64,000 bases of DNA. Origin: Clostridium sp. MD294. GTDB taxonomy: Bacteria > Bacillota > Clostridia > Lachnospirales > Anaerotignaceae. The notes under the pieces were generated by a model. That model saw nothing but the letters and a program-made list of their open reading frames with translations, was not told where the DNA came from and searched no databases. Below are positions 29,304 to 37,321 of the stretch, piece after piece (within the stretch, counting starts at the first letter, position 1; every line of letters begins with the position of its first letter). A program made the translations under genes and the position numbers. Location: assembly GCF_000364165.2 (NCBI RefSeq), contig NZ_CP097810.1, positions 1,738,130-1,802,129 on the forward strand, read 5' to 3'.

Positions 29304-30596
29304 TTATATTTCATCTGGTATATGAATAAAAACATAACAAGTATCTAAATTTTGTTGTGCTTGTGTATGTCCCTGTTCAGCAGCTTTAGTGAACCATTTT
29401 ATAGCTTCTGTAAAATTTTGTTCTATGCCATACCCATGATGATAACAATGACCTAAATTATTCTGTGCATCAGCATTTCCTTGTTCAGCAGCTTTGGTAT
29501 ACCATTTCACAGCTTCCGTATAATTTTGTTCTATGTCTTCCGCATCATAATAAAAATTACCTAAATTAACTTGGGCTCTTGAGTATCCCTGTTCAGCAGA
29601 TTTTTTATACCATTGTACTGCCATAGCATAATCTTTAGGCACTCCAAAGCCATTATCATAACAAACTGCTAAATTATATTGTGCTATTGCATCTCCGTTT
29701 TCAGCAGCTTCAGTATACCACTTTACAGCTAGTGTATCGTCTTTTTTCACTCCCCAGCCAACAGAATAACAAAGTGCTAAATTAAATTGTGCTTCAGCAT
29801 AGCCTTGTTTTGCAGCTTCAGTGAACCACTCTACAGCTTTGGTATAATCTTGTTCCACACCTTCCCCATTATAATAACACATACCTAAACGAAATTGTGA
29901 TAAATAAAATCCATTTTCAGCAGATTTAGTATACCATTTCACAGCCTCAGTATAATTTTGTTCTACGTGTTCGCCAGTATAATAAAAATTACCTAAATTA
30001 AATTGTGCTGTTGCATCTCCATTTTCAGCGGCTTTAGTATACCATTTCATAGCTTTGGTATAATCTTGTTCTATACCTTCCCCACAATTATAGCAACAAC
30101 CTAAATTAAACTGTGCTTCAGTGTGCCCTTGTTCAGCAGCTTTGATGTACCATTTCACAGCTTCCGTATAATTTTGTATTACACCTCTTCCCTGATTATA
30201 ACAAAAACCTAAAGTATTTTGTGCTTTAGCATCACCATTTTCAGCAGCTTTGGTGTACCATTTCACAGCTTCCGTATAATTTTGTATTATACCTTTTCCC
30301 TTATAATAAAAATTACCTAAATTAAATTGTGCATGAGTATCTCCGCTTTCAGCAGCTTTAGTATACCATTTCATAGCTTTGGTATAATCTTGTTCTACAC
30401 CTTCCCCATAATCATAACAACAACCTAAATTAAACTGTGCAACAGTATGTCCTTGTTCTGCAGCTTTAGCAAACCATTTTGCTGCTATAGCATTATCTTT
30501 AGGTACTTTGTCACCAGCATCATAGCAACGTCCTAATTCATATTGTGCTTGAGCATCGCCTTGCTCTGCTGCCTTCTCTAATTCTTTTAGTGTCAT
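29304..30596 (-). CDS. Sel1-repeat protein, 11 near-identical units
   Basis: 430 residues, eleven complete 36-residue Sel1-like repeats plus a twelfth half-unit, no signal peptide or membrane segment. Units are so alike that the DNA has a visible 108-bp periodicity, which favours expansion and contraction by slippage or recombination. Start at 30596 (MTLKELEKAAEQG) follows CAGGAGGG; a longer in-frame start would overlap the upstream gene. Its first two repeats match those of the 27674 gene closely. It probably forms an operon with the DUF1836 gene upstream. Confidence 0.9.
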   Translation of the reverse strand: MTLKELEKAAEQGDAQAQYELGRCYDAGDKVPKDNAIAAKWFAKAAEQGHTVAQFNLGCCYDYGEGVEQDYTKAMKWYTKAAESGDTHAQFNLGNFYYKGKGIIQNYTEAVKWYTKAAENGDAKAQNTLGFCYNQGRGVIQNYTEAVKWYIKAAEQGHTEAQFNLGCCYNCGEGIEQDYTKAMKWYTKAAENGDATAQFNLGNFYYTGEHVEQNYTEAVKWYTKSAENGFYLSQFRLGMCYYNGEGVEQDYTKAVEWFTEAAKQGYAEAQFNLALCYSVGWGVKKDDTLAVKWYTEAAENGDAIAQYNLAVCYDNGFGVPKDYAMAVQWYKKSAEQGYSRAQVNLGNFYYDAEDIEQNYTEAVKWYTKAAEQGNADAQNNLGHCYHHGYGIEQNFTEAIKWFTKAAEQGHTQAQQNLDTCYVFIHIPDEI

Positions 30597-30621
30597 TGTT
30601 TTTCCCTCCTGTTTTTTGTCT

Positions 30622-31230
30622 TTATGATTTTGAAGTTGTTTTTTTGACAGAAAAATGAGCATCTAATATTTTCTCTGCAATTCTTTTTTCTGTGTTAGAC
30701 TGTATTACTAACTGCAATACAACAATGATATTTTGAATTGTTTCATTTTCATATTGATGATATTGTGGTGATGCTATGGTATTTTCTATATAATTGTTTT
30801 CTAATACCATAGCAATATTTTTTTGATTTTGTTTTTGTAGTTCCACAAAGTCGCTATAAATCATTTCTAAAAGAGGAGATTGCATATTTTTTGTTAATTC
30901 CTCTGTAACAGGTTTTAATAATCTGCTGATGTCAGAAATAGACAGTATAGATTTTAAATGATAAATCATAATTAAAAGCATAATATGATTTTTAGTATAT
31001 TTCTTTTTTAGAGGTGGTGGAAAAATTTTTGCTTTAGCATAATTGTTTATCATTGTTTTGGTAAGAATTTTATCGTTTTTATTGCGTTTGCAGCCAGATA
31101 AAGCACTTTCTATAAATGTAGTAACTTGGTCCATATATAAATCTATATTAGGTATCGTTTCTATTGGCACAATATCATAACTGTCTAATATTTTTGAAAT
31201 TTGTTCTGTAATATTTTTTTGTTCTTTCAT
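30622..31230 (-). CDS. DUF1836 domain protein
   Basis: 202 residues. Residues ~25-130 match the DUF1836 pattern (IDLYMDQVTTFIES, LTKTMINNYAKAKIFPPP, YTKNHIMLLIMIYHLKSILSISDI), a MerR-like winged helix-turn-helix layout seen in Firmicutes; it is thought to bind DNA, but this is not demonstrated for most members. 25 bp upstream of the Sel1 gene, same strand. Confidence 0.8.
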   Translation of the reverse strand: MKEQKNITEQISKILDSYDIVPIETIPNIDLYMDQVTTFIESALSGCKRNKNDKILTKTMINNYAKAKIFPPPLKKKYTKNHIMLLIMIYHLKSILSISDISRLLKPVTEELTKNMQSPLLEMIYSDFVELQKQNQKNIAMVLENNYIENTIASPQYHQYENETIQNIIVVLQLVIQSNTEKRIAEKILDAHFSVKKTTSKS

Positions 31231-31409
31231 ATTTTATTCACCTATATTTTTTTAATCATAATAATGTAACTATATTATATAGTATTACAAACTATGTATC
31301 AATAAAAAAATAGAAAATTTTATTGTAAAAGGAATGGAAAAGGGTTATAATATTGTTATGATATAATGTAGTTTTAAAAACTATATAATATGGTTAGGAG
31401 ATGAATAAA

Positions 31410-32072
31410 ATGAAGTGCGAAGAAAATAGAAAGTTTAAAATTAAAGAACCTGTTAATGCAATTACCCATTTTTTAGGATTTTTAATGTCTATTCCAATAT
31501 TAATTATGTTAGTAACAAAAGCACAGAAAGAAGCTTCTTTCGTTGCAGTAATTGCTTTTTTGATGTTTGGCATTTCTCTGTTACTTTTGTATGGTGCAAG
31601 CACAATTTATCACACTTTAAACATATCTGAAAAAGGTACAGCTTTATTAAGACGTATTGACCACATTATGATATTTGTACTGATTGCAGGAACATATACG
31701 CCTGTATGTTTAATTCCTCTAAAGGGAAAATGGGGCTGGACACTTTTAATATGTGTGTGGGGATTTGCTATAGCTGGTATATTGTTAAAAATATTTTGTA
31801 CAAATGTGCCAAGATGGTTTTCTACATTGTTGTATGTAGTAATGGGTTGGCTTGTATTAATTGCCTTTTTTCCATTAGAACAGGCTATTCCTATTAGTGG
31901 CATTGTATTATTGGCTTCTGGAGGTGTTGTATACACTATTGGAGCAGTAATATATGCTGTAAAATGGTCGAAATTAAAATTAAAATATTTTGGCTTTCAT
32001 GAAATATTTCATATATTTGTTATGGGAGGGAGTGCATTACACGTTCTTTTTATGTTTGAATATATATTGTGA
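31410..32072 (+). CDS. Hemolysin III family (PAQR/YqfA) membrane protein
   Basis: 220 residues, seven predicted TM helices. Family signatures: PVNAITHFLGF with the first His, YGASTIYHTL, RRIDHIMIFVLIAGTYTP and a final HEIFHIFVMGGSALH; the three His and Asp form the metal site of PAQR proteins. The second ATG is preferred: AGGAG touches the first one and lies 9 bp from the second. Role likely in membrane-fluidity homeostasis, by family. Confidence 0.92.
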   Translation: MKCEENRKFKIKEPVNAITHFLGFLMSIPILIMLVTKAQKEASFVAVIAFLMFGISLLLLYGASTIYHTLNISEKGTALLRRIDHIMIFVLIAGTYTPVCLIPLKGKWGWTLLICVWGFAIAGILLKIFCTNVPRWFSTLLYVVMGWLVLIAFFPLEQAIPISGIVLLASGGVVYTIGAVIYAVKWSKLKLKYFGFHEIFHIFVMGGSALHVLFMFEYIL

Positions 32073-32221
32073 TAATTATAGTGATGTTGTAATATAAAAT
32101 GGATACTTTATTGAAAATACAATGTTGTTTACTTCTCTATTACAAAAAAATATATCAAAAGTATTGCAATTTTTACTAATTTATGATATAAATTTATTCA
32201 TAAAACGATAAAGAATTAGAT

Positions 32222-32266
32222 TTTTTAAACCCTTCCTATTCCCTTTAGAGAGGAAGGGTTTAAAAA
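32222..32266. repeat. Perfect 16-bp inverted repeat upstream of leuS
   Basis: TTTTTAAACCCTTCCT (32222-32237) and AGGAAGGGTTTAAAAA (32251-32266) with a 13-nt loop. There is no T-tract after the GC-rich part, so it is not a standard terminator, and no T-box consensus is visible. The remaining 32073-32221 stretch is AT-rich with nothing recognisable. Confidence 0.7.
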
Positions 32267-32281
32267 CGTTAAAAATAATTA

Positions 32282-32309
32282 TTTACAAAAAATAGATATA
32301 GAATAAAAT
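32282..32309 (+). promoter_or_regulatory. Possible sigma-A promoter for leuS
   Basis: TTTACA and TAAAAT with a 16-bp spacer, 40 bp before the leuS start. Confidence 0.4.
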
Positions 32310-32349
32310 GAAATTTACAAGTAGGTAGAAAAAGAGGAGGAACAATATA

Positions 32350-34761
32350 ATGAATAGTCGTTATGATTTCAAAGAAATTGAACAAAAATGGCGTAAGATT
32401 TGGGAAAAAGACCCCATTAATAAAGAAGACGATAAAAAACCTAGATTTTATTGTTTGGATATGTTTCCTTATCCTTCTGGCACAGGTCTTCATGTAGGAC
32501 ACTGGAGAGGATATGTATTAAGCGATGTAGTAAGTCGTTATAAAGTATTACAAGGATACCAAGTGCTTCACCCAATGGGCTGGGACGCTTTTGGTTTGCC
32601 TGCAGAAAATTTTGCAATTAAAAATAATATACACCCTCGTATTTCTACAGCAGACAATATTGAAAATGTAAAAAGACAACTTCATGAAATCAGTGCTATT
32701 TATGACTGGGATAGAGAAGTCAACACAACAGACCCATCTTACTACAAATGGACACAGTGGATATTTGTACAAATGTTTAAAAAAGGTTTGGCTTATGAAA
32801 AAGAAATGCCTTTAAACTGGTGTCCAAGCTGCAAATGTGTTTTAGCAAATGAAGAAGCGACAAATGGCGTTTGTGAACGTTGTGGAACAGTTGTTACAAA
32901 GAAAAATTTAAGACAGTGGATGTTAAAAATTACAGCATATGCAGAAAGATTACTTCAAGATTTATCAAAATTAGACTGGCCTGCAAAAGTAAAAAAAATG
33001 CAGTCTGATTGGATAGGTAAAAGCTATGGTGCAGAAGTATCTTTTAAAGTAAAAAATTCTGATAAAGAAATTATAGTATATACTACAAGACCAGATACAT
33101 TATATGGTGCTACATTTATGGTACTTTCTCCAGAATATAAAGATGTCAAAGAACTTACTACACCAGAACAAAAAGAAGCTATGGAGAAATATTGTTTTGA
33201 AGCATCTACAAAATCTTCTGTTGACCGTATTACAAATAAAGAAAAAACAGGTGTATTTACAGGTAGCTATGGTATCAATCCATTAAATAATGCTTTAATT
33301 CCAATATGGGTATCTGATTATGTATTAGCAGACTATGGTACTGGGGCAATTATGTGTGTACCTGCTCACGACGAACGTGACTTTGAATTTGCTAAAAAAT
33401 TTGACTTGCCTATTATACAAGTTATATTAAAAGAGGGCGAAAAAGAAGAAGAATTAAAAGAAGCCTATACTGGCGATGGCATTATGATAAATTCCGGTGA
33501 TTGGAATGGTATGAAAGCATTTGATGCCAAAGAAAAAGCACCTCATTATTTAGAAGAAAAAGGTCTTGGTAAAAAGACAATTAATTATAAATTGCGTGAC
33601 TGGGTATTCTCCAGACAGAGATATTGGGGCGAGCCTATTCCTATTGTGCATTGTCCTCATTGTGGTGCTGTTGCAGTACCAGAAGACCAGCTTCCTATTG
33701 AACTTCCTGAAGTAGAGTCTTATAAACCAACAGATACAGGAGAGTCACCATTAGCTCACATTGATGAGTGGGTAAATACAACTTGTCCGCAATGTGGTGC
33801 TGCTGCAAAAAGAGAAACAAATACAATGCCTCAATGGGCAGGTTCTTCTTGGTATTTCTTACGTTATGTAGATAATCACAATGATAAAGAATTAGCAAGC
33901 AAAGAAGCACTAAAAAAATGGATGCCTGTTGACTTGTATGTTGGTGGTATTGAGCATGCTGTATTACATTTACTTTATGCTAGATTTTATACTAAATTTT
34001 TATATGACATTGGTGCAGTAGATTTTGATGAACCATTTACAAGATTGTTTAATCAAGGTATGATTACTAAAAATGGTGCAAAAATGAGTAAATCTGTAGG
34101 AAATGTGGTTTCTCCTGATGACTTGGTAGAAAAATATGGTTGTGACTCTTTGAGAATGTATGAACTTTTTGTTGGCCCACCAGAATTAGACTCTGATTGG
34201 GACGATAGTGGTATTGATGGTGTATTCCGTTATTTAAACAAAGTTTGGAAATTGATTGCAACTTATAAAGATAATACTATAGCAGAAACAAAAGATATGA
34301 CATTCATTAGAAATAAATTAGTATATGAAATTACAAACCGTTTAGAAGCATTAACTATGAATACTGTTGTAAGTGGTTTTATGGAATATACCAATAAAAT
34401 GATTGATATAGCGAAAAAAGAAAATGGTATTGACAAAAATACATTAGAAACACTTGTTGTATTACTTGCACCATTTACACCACATATTGCAGAAGAGTTG
34501 TGGCAAGAAATGGGTCATACTACTTCTGTATTTGCTGAAAAATGGCCTGTTTATGATGAAACAAAATTAAAAACAGACAGTATTGAAATTGCATTACAAA
34601 TCAATGGAAAATTTAGAGATAATTTAGTTGTTGGAGCAGAAGATAGTAAAGAAGAAGTATTAGCAAAAGCAAAAGAAGCATTGGCTTCAAGACTAGAAGA
34701 AAAAACAATTGTAAAAGAAATTTATGTTCCAAATAAAATAGTAAATATTGTTGTAAAATAA
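32350..34761 (+). CDS. leuS: Leucyl-tRNA synthetase
   Basis: 803 residues, class I synthetase. HIGH motif GTGLHVGHWRGY (~residue 45), zinc cysteines CPSCKC and CERCG in the insertion, a CP1 editing domain with TTRPDTLYGATF, and KMSKSVGN (~residue 578). RBS AGAGGAGG. Single gene, closed by a terminator. Confidence 0.97.
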   Translation: MNSRYDFKEIEQKWRKIWEKDPINKEDDKKPRFYCLDMFPYPSGTGLHVGHWRGYVLSDVVSRYKVLQGYQVLHPMGWDAFGLPAENFAIKNNIHPRISTADNIENVKRQLHEISAIYDWDREVNTTDPSYYKWTQWIFVQMFKKGLAYEKEMPLNWCPSCKCVLANEEATNGVCERCGTVVTKKNLRQWMLKITAYAERLLQDLSKLDWPAKVKKMQSDWIGKSYGAEVSFKVKNSDKEIIVYTTRPDTLYGATFMVLSPEYKDVKELTTPEQKEAMEKYCFEASTKSSVDRITNKEKTGVFTGSYGINPLNNALIPIWVSDYVLADYGTGAIMCVPAHDERDFEFAKKFDLPIIQVILKEGEKEEELKEAYTGDGIMINSGDWNGMKAFDAKEKAPHYLEEKGLGKKTINYKLRDWVFSRQRYWGEPIPIVHCPHCGAVAVPEDQLPIELPEVESYKPTDTGESPLAHIDEWVNTTCPQCGAAAKRETNTMPQWAGSSWYFLRYVDNHNDKELASKEALKKWMPVDLYVGGIEHAVLHLLYARFYTKFLYDIGAVDFDEPFTRLFNQGMITKNGAKMSKSVGNVVSPDDLVEKYGCDSLRMYELFVGPPELDSDWDDSGIDGVFRYLNKVWKLIATYKDNTIAETKDMTFIRNKLVYEITNRLEALTMNTVVSGFMEYTNKMIDIAKKENGIDKNTLETLVVLLAPFTPHIAEELWQEMGHTTSVFAEKWPVYDETKLKTDSIEIALQINGKFRDNLVVGAEDSKEEVLAKAKEALASRLEEKTIVKEIYVPNKIVNIVVK

Positions 34762-34771
34762 TAATATAGAG

Positions 34772-34804
34772 AAAAGCCAGCATTGTATTGTGCTGGCTTT
34801 TTTT
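34772..34804 (+). terminator. Rho-independent terminator after leuS
   Basis: AAAAGCCAGCA / TGCTGGCTTTT with an 8-nt loop, then T-rich. Confidence 0.88.
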
Positions 34805-34912
34805 ATATAAATAAATTGTACTATAGTAATATGGGTAGAAGTATTATGGAGGGAAACACAATGCTTTTTATAGTGATAAAATAGGGAGAGAGTACATACA
34901 AATAAAATAGTA

Positions 34913-35956
34913 TTATCTTTTTGTCATGTTGTTTTTACTTCTTGCAGTAAAGCAGTTATTTTTTGGTGGAGTGTTGCAGCCGCAATTGTCATCACAGTTG
35001 TTATTGTTACAATTATTGTTGTTGCAGTTATTGTTATTGCAGTTATTGTTATTGCAGTTATTGTTATTGCAACCACAATCATTTATATTACCACCAGAGG
35101 TACAGTTACCTAATCCACGACAATGTGTTACGTCTGTTTTTGGTGCAAAAATTTCCATAGGGAATTCTAATTTATCAAAGAAATCACAAGGGTCTGGATT
35201 GGATACACAACGAATTTCGTCTGGTACACAGTTTCCAGATGTTGGTATCAAAAGGTTTGTGGTACGGAACATTCTGATAATAGAGAATAAACCTAATGTA
35301 ACATTTACTGCAATAGGTGCACCATAAGATGCGTCATTCATATTTGTATCGCCACAGTTGCATGGATAATTGCAAGTACAACTATTGGTATATTTTAATT
35401 CTGCTAACAGGCCTACACCAGTACCTTCTACACTAACAAATGGTCCTGCTGCTGTTTCATCAAAGCATTGATACAAATCAGATGCAACAGTTACTTCTGT
35501 TTCTGATGAGCCAGTTGCACCACCAAATAATGTTACTTTTTGATTGTAAGAATTTGTACCTTCAATAGTACCTATGCAAACACTTTCGCAATTTCTGAAA
35601 TCAAGTGTATATAAAAATGTGTATTTTACTTCTACGTCCCAGCAACTAGAACGGAAAGGATTTTTCTTTTTGCTTATAATATCAATTTTAGATAAAGATG
35701 TGTTTTTGATAGATACGCTGACTGCATTACATGGAGGAACAATAACATCTCCTTCACAAAATGCTTCTGTACCATTTGAAATGCCTCTTGCTGCTCTTGC
35801 AGGACCTATAATAGCAGGAGAAAGACATTTTTGAAATCTTAATTGGTCAAATATCTTTTGTGCAATAATACATTCTTCATTGGTATTGTTGCCGCAACAA
35901 TTTCTACATTCTGCACTTAAATCAACCTTATTATTTTCAAAATCAAATGCTCCCAT
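34913..35956 (-). CDS. Cys-rich protein with (Asn4-Cys) repeats, possible spore-coat component
   Basis: 347 residues, no signal peptide, about 30 Cys. Residues 1-290 form a beta-rich region with paired cysteines (CRNCC, CTCNYPCNCGD, RNCESVC). The C-terminal ~60 residues carry five tandem Asn-Asn-Asn-Asn-Cys units followed by CDDNCGCN and a basic end. Cys-rich, Asn-repeat cytosolic proteins of this kind in clostridia are often spore-surface proteins cross-linked by disulfides. A sporulation-type promoter candidate upstream agrees, but the assignment is inference. RBS AAAGGAGGC. Confidence 0.7.
   Translation of the reverse strand: MGAFDFENNKVDLSAECRNCCGNNTNEECIIAQKIFDQLRFQKCLSPAIIGPARAARGISNGTEAFCEGDVIVPPCNAVSVSIKNTSLSKIDIISKKKNPFRSSCWDVEVKYTFLYTLDFRNCESVCIGTIEGTNSYNQKVTLFGGATGSSETEVTVASDLYQCFDETAAGPFVSVEGTGVGLLAELKYTNSCTCNYPCNCGDTNMNDASYGAPIAVNVTLGLFSIIRMFRTTNLLIPTSGNCVPDEIRCVSNPDPCDFFDKLEFPMEIFAPKTDVTHCRGLGNCTSGGNINDCGCNNNNCNNNNCNNNNCNNNNCNNNNCDDNCGCNTPPKNNCFTARSKNNMTKR
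34994..35068 (-). repeat. 15-bp tandem repeat encoding (NNNNC)5
   Basis: Five head-to-tail 15-bp units encoding Asn4-Cys, most using the same AAT-AAC-AAT-AAC-TGC codons, so the copy number is likely to change by slippage. Confidence 0.9.
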
Positions 35957-35999
35957 AATAAAAGCCTCCTTTAAAAATTGTTTTTGATTGTTTCTTTTA

Positions 36000-36026
36000 T
36001 ATCATATGTATTTTATAAAAATGGGT
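36000..36026 (-). promoter_or_regulatory. Candidate mother-cell (sigma-K/E type) promoter
   Basis: On the minus strand CATATGATA fits the sigma-K -10 pattern CATAnnnTA exactly, with ACC about 15 bp upstream. It lies ~45 bp before the start of the Cys-rich gene. No good sigma-A promoter is seen there. Confidence 0.4.
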
Positions 36027-36170
36027 GCTACTTCTAAGTTGTCCTTTTTTCTATTTTTTGATGAAAAAAGACTTGTACAAACAAAGACAAGCAGTATTTT
36101 ATAACAATATTGTTATTGTAATGCTAAAATAATACAGAATAATACAATTTCACGAAAATAACGGTTTAAC

Positions 36171-36200
36171 TTGACATAATCATATAGAAGTAATATGATT
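36171..36200 (+). promoter_or_regulatory. Promoter with embedded inverted repeat, upstream of a stalk-domain gene
   Basis: TTGACA and TATGAT are separated by 17 bp. The perfect inverted repeat AATCATAT-(7)-ATATGATT (36178-36200) covers the spacer and -10, so a dimeric repressor would block this promoter. Confidence 0.65.
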
Positions 36201-36270
36201 ACTATAATCATGTGGAATAATATTTTATTTGATAAATAATTGAAATATTTTAATTATGAAAGGAAAACAT

Positions 36271-37266
36271 ATGAAAAAACTTTTTATAAGATGTAGTATT
36301 TTATTTATAATAATGTTTTATTGTTGTAGTATTACTGTTTCAACAAAAGCTACAGCATTTATTACATCTGTTACAGTTGATTTAAAAGATGAAGGAAAAG
36401 AGATTTCAATAAAATTACCAGCAAAAGAAATTTACTTTCAAAATAAGCCTTATATACAACAATGTGCTGTTATGTTTCCTTTAAAAGAGTTATTGGAAGT
36501 TATGGGTACAAAAGCTGAAGTAACAAATAATAAACAACAAGGAACAATGACGGTTACTATAGGAGAAAATAAAATACAATTTTTTGATAAACAAAAGAGA
36601 GTAATAGTAGATGGTATAGAAAAAGGGCTTTATAATGCGGCGAATGTTGTAAAAAATGATGTTTATATTTCAGTATATGATACTTATGTATTATTTCATA
36701 CTCATTTTGTAGATTATGGTTATTTGAAAGAAGAAGGTATTCATAGATTTGAGATTATTTTTGGTGAAGATATAGATGAAATAAAAGTAAATGCAAATTT
36801 CAAACAAGAAATTCATAATTATTACATAGATACAAAAGAAGTCTATGATACTATGAAAGATAGTGAATGGTATGAAACATCAAAGAGTTTTCCACCATAT
36901 AGACAAAAAAAGGAGTATTTGTTGACAAACAAAATATGTAACACTTATGAAAAATATGGAGAAATTATGATAGCAGTAGCAGATATGGAAAAATTGACAG
37001 TACCAAATACACTTTGGGATATAAAGTGGAATGGTGAACAAAACACAGCTATTATCAAAACATATAACACAACACCAAATGATATTATTATAACAAAAGA
37101 TAGTAATATTATGAATTTAAATGGCAAAAATATAGAAATGGTAACAGCAGCAGAAATAAAAAATAACAGACTCTATATTCCTATTAAGGCAATGTTTGAA
37201 ATATTAGATGTTCCAGAGCAAAATGTAAAGTGGATAGCAGAAACCGAAGTGATATTTACATACTAA
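36271..37266 (+). CDS. Secreted stalk-domain (copper amine oxidase N-like) protein
   Basis: 331 residues with a signal peptide. Residues ~50-130 have the stalk-domain pattern (YIQQCAVMFPLKELLEVMG ... TVTIGENKIQFF) and the last 40 residues have a second half-domain (NNRLYIPIKAMFEILDV ... EVIFTY). Third protein of this kind in the window besides those at 3549 and 4724. The ATG at 36271 follows AAAGGA at 6 bp; an in-frame ATG 15 bp upstream lacks an RBS. Function unknown. Confidence 0.82.
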   Translation: MKKLFIRCSILFIIMFYCCSITVSTKATAFITSVTVDLKDEGKEISIKLPAKEIYFQNKPYIQQCAVMFPLKELLEVMGTKAEVTNNKQQGTMTVTIGENKIQFFDKQKRVIVDGIEKGLYNAANVVKNDVYISVYDTYVLFHTHFVDYGYLKEEGIHRFEIIFGEDIDEIKVNANFKQEIHNYYIDTKEVYDTMKDSEWYETSKSFPPYRQKKEYLLTNKICNTYEKYGEIMIAVADMEKLTVPNTLWDIKWNGEQNTAIIKTYNTTPNDIIITKDSNIMNLNGKNIEMVTAAEIKNNRLYIPIKAMFEILDVPEQNVKWIAETEVIFTY

Positions 37267-37282
37267 ATGAAAAAGAAAAAAC

Positions 37283-37313
37283 AAAAGGCGAGAGTAATAT
37301 ACTTTCGCCTTTT
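37283..37313. terminator. Bidirectional terminator
   Basis: AAAAGGCGAGAGT / ACTTTCGCCTTTT (one G-U pair) between convergent genes. Confidence 0.85.
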
Positions 37314-37321
37314 ACTATTTA

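Noticed and set aside
29304..30596. 108-bp periodic repeats as a non-coding satellite or CRISPR
   Set aside because: The period is 36 codons, the frame is open throughout and encodes Sel1-like repeats.
32073..32349. T-box leader before leuS
   Set aside because: No T-box sequence or terminator/antiterminator pair could be found; only an inverted repeat without a U-tract.
34926..35327. Plus-strand Leu/Gln repeat frame opposite the Asn4-Cys gene
   Set aside because: Composition is the mirror of the Asn4-Cys codons; no RBS; the minus-strand gene has RBS, Cys pairs and a normal protein layout.
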